This document shows, in pieces, positions 1 through 6,533 of a DNA stretch of 8,141 bases. Below the pieces are notes generated by a model, which had not been told where the DNA came from, did not search any database, and saw only the letters and a program-made list of their open reading frames with translations. A program made the position numbers and the translations under genes. The stretch lies in assembly GCA_003531115.1 (NCBI GenBank), contig DQHT01000061.1, positions 9,673-17,813 on the forward strand, in the 5' to 3' direction. The stretch is from Bacteroidota bacterium. GTDB taxonomy: Bacteria > Bacteroidota > Bacteroidia > UBA8524. Numbering within the stretch: the first letter of the stretch is position 1; each line of letters starts with the position of its first letter.

Positions 1-1
1 G

Positions 2-403
2 CAAACTACGACCGGTTTAATGGGACGCTGGCAACAATTATCAGAAACGCCCCATGTGGTCTGCGATACCGGCCACAATGAAGACGGGATCCGTGAAGTG
101 GTAAGTATGCTTGCAGAAGAACAGTATGACCGGCTCCATATGGTGATTGGCATGGTTGGCGACAAAGAAGTTGGAAAAATACTTGCCCTGCTTCCGAAAG
201 AGGCCATCTATTATTTTACCCAGGCTTCGATCCCAAGGGCTATGCCTGTACAGGAATTACAGGCAAAGGGGCTGTTGGAGGGTTTGGAGGGACAGGCATA
301 TACGACCGTGGCTGATGCATTTGAAGCAGCCCGGCAAGCTGCAGGCAACAAGGATTTCATCTTTGTAGGAGGAAGCACCTTTGTGGTGGCCGAAGTGCTT
401 TAA
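2..403 (+). CDS. folC: FolC, bifunctional folylpolyglutamate synthase/dihydrofolate synthase, C-terminal part (5' truncated by window)
   Basis: This is the last 133 residues of a Mur-ligase-like enzyme. The frame is open from base 2, so the ATG at 20 is internal: the residues before it (QTTTGL) lead straight into the conserved LMGRWQ stretch. FolC joins dihydropteroate to glutamate and adds glutamates to folates in the cytoplasm, using ATP. The visible part covers the C-terminal Mur ligase domain. It contains the family signature around CDTGHNEDG (visible residues about 21-30), where the usual D-x-A-H-N motif reads D-T-G-H-N, and it ends in GGSTFVVAEVL, a typical end of Bacteroidota FolC. The ATPase P-loop domain lies outside the window. 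The TAA stop at 401-403 overlaps the stop of the convergent gldD by four bases. The family call is from recognised sequence features and is firm. Nothing here shows how the gene is regulated. Confidence 0.93.
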   Translation, partial: QTTTGLMGRWQQLSETPHVVCDTGHNEDGIREVVSMLAEEQYDRLHMVIGMVGDKEVGKILALLPKEAIYYFTQASIPRAMPVQELQAKGLLEGLEGQAYTTVADAFEAARQAAGNKDFIFVGGSTFVVAEVL

Positions 404-972
404 TTCCACTTTAAGGTACCGATCAATTGGATCACGTCATCGGTGATATAATTCAGCACAGGTGCAATGGAATCCGGATTGGTATTGGTATTAAAATAAA
501 GCGCCCCGCGCAAATAATGATTGCTGCTGTCTGTGACGTAAAACTGAAGCGAAGTAGCTGTATTCCCGGTTAAATGGTAAAGTACACCATGAACATGCTC
601 ATCGGGTTTGTCGATCTTGTTTTCGATGATCTCCTGCGCTTTGATAGTATGATTCATGACAAAGCGACGGGTATCATTTTGCAGGTCGAGCAGGTTAAAC
701 TCCTCACCTATTGGTTTGTAGGTAAGGTGCAGGGTGGCATTGTAGGGAAGAAAATTCATGTTCAGCCAGCAGGGTTCTGAATTTGCGGATGAATCCCGCC
801 TAACTTCCGAATAAAGGGGTTTTTCAAATTCAAACGGACATTCGGATCGAAAAGTTTCAAAATGTTTCACCGGAAAATCGATGCGGAAATAGGCGTGTGG
901 TTTCGGGGTATAATTTCGGGAACAGGAAGCCAGAAAGGCTCCAATACAAAGAAACAAGGCCAATTTTTTCAT
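400..972 (-). CDS. gldD: GldD, gliding motility lipoprotein
   Basis: This 190-residue protein has a clear lipoprotein signal: a short Lys-Lys N-terminus, a hydrophobic stretch to residue 13, and a lipobox Leu14-Ala15-Ser16-Cys17. The mature protein should begin at the lipidated Cys17 and stay membrane-anchored facing the periplasm. After it come YTPKPHAYFRIDFP (about 21-34) and a domain with no recognised enzyme motif, both typical of GldD. In Flavobacterium johnsoniae GldD is required for gliding and is linked to type IX secretion; its biochemical role is unknown. The gene starts three bases after the gldE stop on the same strand, so the two are almost certainly co-transcribed and perhaps translationally coupled. 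Its stop overlaps the convergent folC stop by four bases. The ATG start is supported by the signal peptide beginning directly at it. Confidence 0.92.
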   Translation of the reverse strand: MKKLALFLCIGAFLASCSRNYTPKPHAYFRIDFPVKHFETFRSECPFEFEKPLYSEVRRDSSANSEPCWLNMNFLPYNATLHLTYKPIGEEFNLLDLQNDTRRFVMNHTIKAQEIIENKIDKPDEHVHGVLYHLTGNTATSLQFYVTDSSNHYLRGALYFNTNTNPDSIAPVLNYITDDVIQLIGTLKWN

Positions 973-975
973 ACG

Positions 976-2340
976 TTACTTCTCTTCCGTTTCTTTTTTT
1001 CCGGGTAAGATCATTTTTACCCGTTTAATTCTTCGCCGGTCTGCCGACTCCACAACGAATTCAAAATCATTATAGCGTATACGGTTGCCAATATTGGGGA
1101 TCTTTCCCTGCATTTCGATAAGCATACCGCCAAGGGTATCCGAATCGCCCCGCACATTTTCGAAAACCGACGTATCGATATCGGTTACCCGGCAAACATC
1201 ATTCAACAAGGTTTTCCCTTCAAAAACATAGGTATGGTCGTCGAGATGGGAGTACGAAAAATCATCCTCATCGAACTCATCCTTGATCTCTCCGAAAATT
1301 TCTTCCAGCACATCTTCCATGGTCACCAGGCCGGAGCTGCCACCGTATTCATCGACAACGATAGCCATATGCACCCTTTTTTCCTGGAAATCGCCCATGA
1401 GGTCATCGAGTTTTTTGCTTTCAGGGACAAAATACGGCGGTCGGATGGCGTCTTGCCAATGGTAATCCGTTTCGCGGATATGGGGTACCAGGTCTTTGAT
1501 ATAGAGTATTCCCCGAATGGTATCAAAATTCTCCTCATAAACAGGCAGCCGTGAATAGCCCCATTCCCTGATCTTCACAATCACTTCTGAATAAGGCATG
1601 GATATTTCGAGGCCGGAAACATCCATACGGGAGCGCATGATCTGCTTTACCGGAATATTCCCGTAGTTAACAATCCCCTTAAGGATATCCTTTTCTCCTT
1701 CCGACTGCTTGCCATCGTTGGTCATATCGATCGCCTGATTGATATCATCCAGCGACACCTGATGTCCCCGTTTCGCCATCCTTCTGTCGATGAGCCCGGT
1801 ACTCTTGTCGAGCAAAAAAACCATGGGGGCCATTACCTTAGCGAGCAGCAAAAGGGGCAATGCCATTAAACGGGTGATCTTTTCCTTGTTTGCTGTGGCA
1901 TATACTTTTGGGAATACTTCACCAAAGAATACCAGAATTGCGGTTACTGCAATGGCCTGAAGGATAAATCCCAATACCGGAGCAGTGGAAAAATCCAAAA
2001 TGCTTTTTTGAAAAAGAAAGGTGGAAATAAAAACAATGGCCACATTAACAAAATTGTTCGCAATGAGGATGGTGGCAAGCAACTTCCTGTGGCTATAAAG
2101 CAATTTGATAATGGTTTCGGACACCTTATCCTCTTTTTCACGAATGTCCTTGATCGCCTGAGGCCCTAAAGAAAAAAAGGCCGTTTCAGACGCCGAGAAC
2201 ATGGCTGAAAAGACCAACAAAACACTTATGCCTCCTAATAATACAAAAAATCCTACCCAATCGCCGTATTCCAGATTCGATCGAAGAATGTGCAGGAGTA
2301 TCAAAGGAGGCTGACTCTGTTCACCAGGGGGAATGTCCAA
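976..2340 (-). CDS. gldE: GldE, CNNM/CBS-domain membrane protein (gliding-associated HlyC/CorC family)
   Basis: This 454-residue protein has the CNNM (DUF21)-CBS-CorC_HlyC layout. A short N-terminal segment precedes hydrophobic segments at about 28-50, 88-110, 121-143 and 157-177. Conserved CNNM motifs are visible: SASETAFFSL (49-58), ANNFVNV (94-100) and GEVFPK (140-145). A CBS pair follows (about 231-350, with YSRLPVYEE and VVDEYGGSSGLVTMEDVLEEIFGE), then a CorC_HlyC domain (about 360-446). Relatives are proposed divalent-cation (Mg2+/Co2+) transporters or sensors; GldE is partly redundant with and functionally linked to GldD in gliding. The start codon is TTG: no in-frame ATG lies between it and the first membrane segment, and the family normally has this short Pro-rich leader. 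No Shine-Dalgarno sequence is visible. It lies between mutY (59-base gap) and gldD (3-base gap), and the ssb gene often found between mutY and gldE in this phylum is absent. Confidence 0.93.
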   Translation of the reverse strand: MDIPPGEQSQPPLILLHILRSNLEYGDWVGFFVLLGGISVLLVFSAMFSASETAFFSLGPQAIKDIREKEDKVSETIIKLLYSHRKLLATILIANNFVNVAIVFISTFLFQKSILDFSTAPVLGFILQAIAVTAILVFFGEVFPKVYATANKEKITRLMALPLLLLAKVMAPMVFLLDKSTGLIDRRMAKRGHQVSLDDINQAIDMTNDGKQSEGEKDILKGIVNYGNIPVKQIMRSRMDVSGLEISMPYSEVIVKIREWGYSRLPVYEENFDTIRGILYIKDLVPHIRETDYHWQDAIRPPYFVPESKKLDDLMGDFQEKRVHMAIVVDEYGGSSGLVTMEDVLEEIFGEIKDEFDEDDFSYSHLDDHTYVFEGKTLLNDVCRVTDIDTSVFENVRGDSDTLGGMLIEMQGKIPNIGNRIRYNDFEFVVESADRRRIKRVKMILPGKKETEEK

Positions 2341-2362
2341 AAGGGTATTTTTTAGTTTGTTA

Positions 2363-2370
2363 CAAATCTA
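2363..2370 (-). promoter_or_regulatory. Candidate Bacteroidota -7 promoter element for gldE-gldD
   Basis: On the minus strand this reads TAGATTTG, an exact match to the TAnnTTTG element used by the primary sigma factor of Bacteroidota. It lies in the short mutY-gldE gap, so transcription would begin about 15-20 bases before the TTG start of gldE. I see no convincing TTG-type -33 element at the right distance, so gldE-gldD may instead depend on read-through from mutY. The element is seen; the function is inferred. Confidence 0.35.
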
Positions 2371-2399
2371 TTAAAAGGAACGGTCTTCTCCATCTACTT

Positions 2400-3455
2400 T
2401 TAAATTCCGCCTTCTTTATGGCGGATGTATTTCACCATGAGCTGAGGCAGGGCATAGGATTCCAGATCCCCCCTGTTGATCTCAAATATACCCTTTTTTC
2501 TTGGTGCGGCCTCACTTTCAAATTGCCAGAAACGGGCCTGAATTTTTCTATGGCTGAGCAAATGCACGGTTTTCCAGTTCCCTTTATGGATGAGTTGCGC
2601 AGCAGTCAATTGAAAGGATATGGCCACCTGGTCCATCACATCGTTTGCATTCAGGTCGTCTTCCGTTTCCAGCATCGGAAAGTGCCACAGCTTTTTCCAT
2701 AAACCGCTGTCGTCGCGCTGACTCAGCCAGAGCTTATCTCCTTTTTCCATCACGATAAAATGATAAAAGACTTCCTTTACTTTGGTTTTGGTGCTTTTAA
2801 CCGGAAAATGATCGATTTGTCCGAGCTTATAGGCGGCGCAGTCAGAGCGGAAGGGGCAGGTTTCGCAGTCGGGCGGGCGGGGCGTACATTGCAGGGCGCC
2901 GAATTCCATCAGTGCCTGATTGAAGAGTCCGGCTTGTTCCTGAGGAAGATAATTAAGAAGAATTTCAGAAAAACAGCGCTGTGCAGTCGGAGTTCCTACA
3001 GGCATATCGATGGCAAGGTAGCGGGAAATAAAGCGGTAAACATTTCCATCAACAACCGGAACAGCCTCATTGAATGCAATCGAAGCGATAGCTGCGGCCG
3101 TATAAGGCCCAATACCTTTCAGTCGGAGCAATCCCGCATAAGTATCCGGAAACTTTCCCTGGTGCTGACCGGCAACGATCTTTGCTGTCTGGTGCAGGTT
3201 TCTGGCGCGGCTGTAGTAGCCGAGTCCCTGCCAATGCTTCATCACCGCGGATTCCGGGGCCTCTGCGAGTTTTTCGACCGTGGGAAAGCTACTGCGAAAA
3301 CGTTCAAAATAGGGCAAACCCTGCTCGACCCGGGTTTGCTGAAGAATGATCTCAGAAAGCCAAATGAGGTACGGATCCCCGGTCTCCCTCCAGGGTAATG
3401 GCCGGGAATTTGCATGGTACCAATTCATAAGTCTCTGAGAGAATGCGTTTTCCAC
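2400..3455 (-). CDS. mutY: MutY, A/G-specific adenine DNA glycosylase
   Basis: MutY removes adenine mispaired with 8-oxoguanine as part of the GO repair system. The 351-residue length is normal. Visible features: the catalytic glutamate at Glu35 in WLSEIILQQT; a helix-hairpin-helix at about 112-123 (LKGIGPYTAAAI); the catalytic aspartate at Asp136 in VVDGNVYRF; a [4Fe-4S] ligand set C190-x6-C197-x2-C200-x5-C206; and a C-terminal NUDIX-like domain from about 228 that recognises 8-oxoG. All catalytic and cluster residues sit two positions before the E. coli numbering, so the enzyme looks intact. The start is GTG, chosen because family similarity (FSQRLMNWYHANSRPLPWR) begins right there and a strong GGAGG lies nine bases upstream. 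An ATG further upstream (3469-3471) is out of frame. It is the first gene of the leftward mutY-gldE-gldD cluster and is divergent from the HU gene. Confidence 0.96.
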   Translation of the reverse strand: MENAFSQRLMNWYHANSRPLPWRETGDPYLIWLSEIILQQTRVEQGLPYFERFRSSFPTVEKLAEAPESAVMKHWQGLGYYSRARNLHQTAKIVAGQHQGKFPDTYAGLLRLKGIGPYTAAAIASIAFNEAVPVVDGNVYRFISRYLAIDMPVGTPTAQRCFSEILLNYLPQEQAGLFNQALMEFGALQCTPRPPDCETCPFRSDCAAYKLGQIDHFPVKSTKTKVKEVFYHFIVMEKGDKLWLSQRDDSGLWKKLWHFPMLETEDDLNANDVMDQVAISFQLTAAQLIHKGNWKTVHLLSHRKIQARFWQFESEAAPRKKGIFEINRGDLESYALPQLMVKYIRHKEGGI

Positions 3456-3464
3456 TATTGATTT

Positions 3465-3469
3465 CCTCC
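3465..3469 (-). promoter_or_regulatory. Strong Shine-Dalgarno site for mutY
   Basis: On the minus strand GGAGG stands nine bases before the GTG codon that starts mutY. It supports GTG as the true start. Such a strong site is noteworthy because the HU and gldE genes here have none, in line with the weak use of Shine-Dalgarno sequences in Bacteroidota. An out-of-frame ATG overlaps it (ATGGAGG) and would open a short alternative frame. Confidence 0.6.
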
Positions 3470-3481
3470 ATAATTATAGAA

Positions 3482-3489
3482 CAAATAAA
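3482..3489 (-). promoter_or_regulatory. Weak candidate -7 element for mutY
   Basis: On the minus strand this reads TTTATTTG, one mismatch from the Bacteroidota TAnnTTTG consensus, and lies just upstream of the mutY ribosome-binding site. No clear -33 element accompanies it and the surroundings are AT-rich, so chance similarity is quite possible. Confidence 0.2.
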
Positions 3490-3520
3490 GGGATTCGCTG
3501 TTTATTCTGAGAAGAAAGGC

Positions 3521-3528
3521 TAAATTTG
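3521..3528 (+). promoter_or_regulatory. Candidate Bacteroidota -7 promoter element for the HU-TPR-rng cluster
   Basis: TAAATTTG matches TAnnTTTG exactly. It lies 62 bases before the HU start codon, in the divergent gap with mutY. Transcription would begin near 3534-3537, giving an AT-rich leader of about 55 bases with no Shine-Dalgarno sequence, as is common for highly expressed genes in this phylum. A weak T-rich -33 region (CTGTTTA, about 3498-3504) sits at a plausible distance. The motif and its position are seen; activity is inferred. Confidence 0.55.
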
Positions 3529-3590
3529 TAGCCCCTTAAAAATAAAATTAGCATACAAATAACTCAATTTCAATATTTTATATAAAAATT

Positions 3591-3890
3591 ATGACTAAAG
3601 CCGAGGTAATTAACGAAATCGTAAACAGAACCGGTATTGGTAAAGCAGAGGTTCAGCAAACTATGGAAACCTTTTTCAAGGTAATGAAAACTTCCATGAT
3701 TGAGGGAAACAACGTGTATTTCCGAGGTTTCGGCAGTTTTGTTCTGAAAAAGAGAGCGAAAAAAATTGCCCGTAATATTTCAAAAAATACGGCGATGGAA
3801 ATTCCTGCTCATTACATTCCGAAGTTTAAGCCAGCCAAAACTTTTGCTGATAAGGTGAAAAAATCAGAGGCGACCAAAAAGCTTCTTTAA
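3591..3890 (+). CDS. HU/IHF-family DNA-binding protein
   Basis: This small (99-residue) basic protein bends DNA and helps organise the nucleoid. The N-terminal dimerisation helices (about 3-40) begin MTKAEVINEIV, followed by the hallmark FRGFGSF (44-50). The arm region RNISKNTAMEIPAHYIPKFKPAK (about 61-83) contains Pro72, the position that intercalates into DNA in HU and IHF. A Lys-rich C-terminal tail of about nine residues (SEATKKLL) extends beyond the usual 90-residue core. The arm resembles IHF-beta/HU of Bacteroidota; whether it is non-specific (HU) or site-specific (IHF-like) cannot be told from sequence. The leader is AT-rich with no Shine-Dalgarno site. The stop is followed after three bases by the start of the TPR gene, so they are likely one operon. 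Confidence 0.95.
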   Translation: MTKAEVINEIVNRTGIGKAEVQQTMETFFKVMKTSMIEGNNVYFRGFGSFVLKKRAKKIARNISKNTAMEIPAHYIPKFKPAKTFADKVKKSEATKKLL

Positions 3891-3893
3891 TCG

Positions 3894-4718
3894 ATGTCAT
3901 TTAAAACACAGGTAGCGCTGCTTTTAGGAGCGGCCTGCCTTTTTATCGTTTTTGTTCTAAGTTGGAACAATCTCAATAAACCCGGGGCACATATCGAAGA
4001 CCCCAAAACCGCTCCGGCCGAATTTACGCTGGGTTGGGAAGAAACGCTGGAAAACGAGTTGACGCTCCTTTCCATTCCGGAAAGTATCCTGAAGATGGAG
4101 GATGGCAAACTGCTAATTCAGCACGCGGATACTACGTCGCTGCGCAAGTCGGTCGAATTTTCCATACAGAATAATTATTTCAGCATTGCCGCCTATTTGC
4201 AGCTTCAAATGGCTGCAAATACCGATCATATCGATGATTGGAGTCTTGCCGGGCAATATATTTACACCTATGCTGTGCAGATGCAGGACACTTCGCGCCG
4301 GGATTTTTTAATGGGTGAAGCCATGTACTGTTTCGACAAAATTCTCGAAAAAGAGCCCAATAACCGACAGGCTACCCTTTACAAAGGCCTTGCTCTTGCA
4401 GATAAACGCGAAACGATGATGTTGTCGATCCCCCTTCTACTCAAGGTGGTACGGGAGGATTCTTCAAATATTCTTGCCCAGTATACCCTGGGAATGCTGG
4501 CCATAGAATCAGGTCAATACGATAAAGCATTGAATAGATTTGAAAAATTAATATCTTTGCAGCCCTCGAACGCGGAGTATCATTTTCAGGCTGCCAGAAC
4601 CCATGAGTTAATGGGGAATAAGGAACAGGCCCTGATGTACTACACGAAGAGTCTGGAATTAACCGAAACTCCTGAAATTCAGGAACAATTAAAAGAGATT
4701 ATTAACCAATTAAAGTAA
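3894..4718 (+). CDS. Membrane-anchored tetratricopeptide repeat protein
   Basis: This 274-residue protein has a single hydrophobic segment at about 7-24, probably an uncleaved N-terminal anchor as no clear signal-peptidase site or lipobox follows. A linker with acidic stretches comes next, then a helical region from about 80. TPR-like repeats occupy about 124-157, 158-191, 192-225 and 226-259. The third and fourth are the clearest (SSNILAQYTLGMLAIESGQY and NAEYHFQAARTHELMGNKEQ). The repeats should form a protein-binding surface, most likely outside the cytoplasmic membrane. No enzyme motif is visible and the partner is unknown. A TPR protein between HU and rng is a recurring arrangement in Bacteroidota as I recall it. 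The gene begins three bases after the HU stop and ends six bases before the small ribosomal-type gene, which strongly suggests co-transcription. Confidence 0.88.
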   Translation: MSFKTQVALLLGAACLFIVFVLSWNNLNKPGAHIEDPKTAPAEFTLGWEETLENELTLLSIPESILKMEDGKLLIQHADTTSLRKSVEFSIQNNYFSIAAYLQLQMAANTDHIDDWSLAGQYIYTYAVQMQDTSRRDFLMGEAMYCFDKILEKEPNNRQATLYKGLALADKRETMMLSIPLLLKVVREDSSNILAQYTLGMLAIESGQYDKALNRFEKLISLQPSNAEYHFQAARTHELMGNKEQALMYYTKSLELTETPEIQEQLKEIINQLK

Positions 4719-4724
4719 CGATAT

Positions 4725-4814
4725 ATGCCAAGCGGAAAGAAAAGAAAACGTCATAAGATTGCGACGCACAAGAGAAAAAAGAGGCTCAGAAAAAACAGAC
4801 ATAAGAAAAAATAA
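4725..4814 (+). CDS. 29-residue very basic protein, AURKAIP1/COX24-domain (bS22/mS38-like) ribosomal-type protein
   Basis: The ATG at 4725 opens a 29-codon frame ending in TAA at 4812-4814. The product begins MPSGKKRKRHKIATHKRKKR and ends in a Lys-rich tail; roughly two thirds of its residues are Lys, Arg or His. Small proteins starting with this pattern are widely conserved in Bacteroidota and are annotated as AURKAIP1/COX24 (DUF1713) domain proteins, related to mitochondrial mS38 and mycobacterial bS22. That points to a component of the small ribosomal subunit that threads into rRNA; this is family knowledge plus inference, not proof. It lies six bases after the TPR gene and 40 bases before rng, inside the same operon. 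It is below most gene-caller length limits. The composition alone could arise in any A-rich stretch, but the exact family opening and the tight operon position argue it is real. Confidence 0.82.
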   Translation: MPSGKKRKRHKIATHKRKKRLRKNRHKKK

Positions 4815-4854
4815 TTCTTAACCCTGTTTAAAACACCCTTAATAAGCTTCACCC

Positions 4855-6405
4855 GTGACGAATGAATTGATAATTCAGTCAGATTCGTCCGGGGTCTGGA
4901 TAGCGCTCATCCGCGACCGGAAACTTGTCGAGCTGCATCAGGAAAAAAAATCAAACAATTTTTCTGTTGGAGATATTTATTTAGGCCAGGTACGCAAAAT
5001 AATGCCGAGTCTGAATGCAGCCTTCGTAAATGTTGGATATGAGAAAGATGCTTTTTTGCATTATCATGATCTAGGCCCACAAATACGTTCCCTTAACAAG
5101 TTTACCAAATACCGTCTTCAGGGAGGAATCAAGACCGAAAGTCTGCAGGATTTCGAGCTCGAAGACGATATCGTTAAAACCGGAAAAATCGATAGTGTGC
5201 TCACCAAGAATCAGCAGATTCTGGTGCAAATCCAAAAGGAACCTATCTCCAGTAAAGGACCCCGGATAAGTTCAGAACTCTCATTAGCAGGAAGGTACAT
5301 GGTACTTGTACCTTTTGCTAAACAGATTTCTATTTCTAAAAAAATTAAGTCTTTTGAAGAACGTAACCGTCTTCGTAACCTTTCGTTGAGTATCAAACCC
5401 GCCAATTTTGGGTTAATCATACGCACCGTTGCTGAAGGAAAACCCGTTGCGGAGCTTCATAAGGATTTAATGGGCCTCCAGGAAAAATGGAAAACGATTT
5501 TCCAGAATCTTCAGGACGCTAAACCTCCGGTTCGTATTCTCAATGAGATCGACCGATCCTCTACCCTCATCAGAGACCTGCTCAACGATAATTTTACAAA
5601 CATCCAGGTGGATAACCAGGCCATGTTTGAAGATCTTCACAGCTTCGTAAAAAAGGTCTCCCCTGACTCTGAAAAAATTGTAAAGCTCTACACAGGCAAG
5701 GTGCCTATTTTTGATCATTTTGGTATCCATAAACAGATCAAAGGTGCCTTTGGAAAGAATGTATCCCTGCAAGGAGGTTCTTACCTGGTTATTGAGCATA
5801 CTGAAGCACTTCATGTTATTGATGTCAATTCAGGAAGTAAAGCGACCACCGATGCCGATCAGGAAGCCAATGCGCTTTCCGTGAACATCGAAGCCGCCGA
5901 AGAAATTGCACGTCAGCTTCGTTTGCGTGATATGGGCGGAATTATTGTGATCGACTTTATTGATCAGCGTAATGCCGGCAATAAACGTAAGGTGTATGAA
6001 AAGCTGAAGGATTCGATGAAAAACGACCGGGCGAAACATACCATCCTTCCGATGTCGAAATTCGGACTGATCCAGATCACCCGCCAGCGTGTTCGTCCGG
6101 AGATGAACGTGGTTACTGCAGAACTTTGTCCGATGTGCAAAGGCACCGGTGAAGTAAGTTCAAGTATATTAATGGTCGACGAGATCGTCACCAAACTTGA
6201 ATACCTGGTAAACACCTTAAACCTGAAAAAGGTATCCATCGTCGCTCACCCTTATATTTCTGCCTACATGCGTTCGGGTTTCCCGAAACTATATTGGAAA
6301 TGGATGTGGAAATACAAAGCGCGGATCGATGTTAAAGAAGACAATTCGTACCACCTTGGGGAGTATTATTTCCTGAATGAGGTTGGTGAGGAGATTATTC
6401 TTTAG
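4855..6405 (+). CDS. rng: Ribonuclease E/G family endoribonuclease (RNase G)
   Basis: This 516-residue enzyme cleaves single-stranded RNA and acts in rRNA maturation and mRNA turnover. The start is GTG; family similarity begins at MTNELIIQ, and the next in-frame ATG lies inside the S1 domain. An S1 RNA-binding domain spans about 36-128 (GDIYLGQVRKIMPSLNAAFV, then KDAFLHYHD). The long insert within it (about 75-115) is usual for the Bacteroidota form. Next come the 5'-sensor/RNase H-like region (KGPRISSELSLAGRYMVLVP, about 134-153) and the DNase I-like catalytic core with metal-binding Asp323 in VIDVNSGS and Asp367 in IIVIDFIDQRN. The zinc-link CPMC (Cys425, Cys428) precedes the C-terminal small domain. 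The long disordered degradosome scaffold of RNase E is absent, so RNase G fits best. It is the last gene of the HU-TPR-ribosomal cluster and is followed by a strong terminator. Confidence 0.95.
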   Translation: MTNELIIQSDSSGVWIALIRDRKLVELHQEKKSNNFSVGDIYLGQVRKIMPSLNAAFVNVGYEKDAFLHYHDLGPQIRSLNKFTKYRLQGGIKTESLQDFELEDDIVKTGKIDSVLTKNQQILVQIQKEPISSKGPRISSELSLAGRYMVLVPFAKQISISKKIKSFEERNRLRNLSLSIKPANFGLIIRTVAEGKPVAELHKDLMGLQEKWKTIFQNLQDAKPPVRILNEIDRSSTLIRDLLNDNFTNIQVDNQAMFEDLHSFVKKVSPDSEKIVKLYTGKVPIFDHFGIHKQIKGAFGKNVSLQGGSYLVIEHTEALHVIDVNSGSKATTDADQEANALSVNIEAAEEIARQLRLRDMGGIIVIDFIDQRNAGNKRKVYEKLKDSMKNDRAKHTILPMSKFGLIQITRQRVRPEMNVVTAELCPMCKGTGEVSSSILMVDEIVTKLEYLVNTLNLKKVSIVAHPYISAYMRSGFPKLYWKWMWKYKARIDVKEDNSYHLGEYYFLNEVGEEIIL

Positions 6406-6463
6406 CCCTCCTTCGCTGGCGCTACGGCGGGCAAAGGCTGCAGGCTGTAAGCTTTATATTATT

Positions 6464-6531
6464 AGAAAGTCCTTTTATTTAGTCACTTCGAGCTTGTCGA
6501 GAAGGGGCTGAATAAAAGGACTTTCTTTTTT
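6464..6531 (+). terminator. rng: Strong rho-independent terminator after rng
   Basis: A perfect 16-base inverted repeat (AGAAAGTCCTTTTATT at 6464-6479 and its complement at 6511-6526) is followed by a run of six T (6526-6531). The 31-base interior is itself largely self-complementary: pairing continues through 6481-6484 with 6506-6509, then CTTC (6486-6489) pairs with GAAG (6501-6504). The whole can therefore fold as one long rod. The T run on one side only indicates that it ends the rightward rng transcript, 58 bases past the stop codon. The interior carries CTTCGAGCTTGTCGAGAAG, resembling dispersed repeats common in Bacteroidota intergenic regions. Confidence 0.82.
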
Positions 6532-6533
6532 GT

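Noticed and set aside
2407..2423. CCGCC/GGCGG hairpin as a mutY terminator
   Set aside because: It lies within the last codons of mutY, has only a five-base stem and lacks a proper T run. It more likely reflects coding sequence.
2760..3398. 212-codon open frame on the plus strand opposite mutY
   Set aside because: It lies wholly inside mutY, whose catalytic and iron-sulfur motifs are all intact. The antisense frame has no recognisable domain, so it is a shadow.
3473..3478. TATAAT on the minus strand upstream of mutY as a sigma-70 -10 box
   Set aside because: It sits almost against the Shine-Dalgarno site in an AT-rich stretch, leaving no room for a leader, and this phylum uses a different -7 consensus.
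5467..5814. 115-codon minus-strand open frame inside rng
   Set aside because: It is antisense to the well-conserved RNase G core and has no family features.
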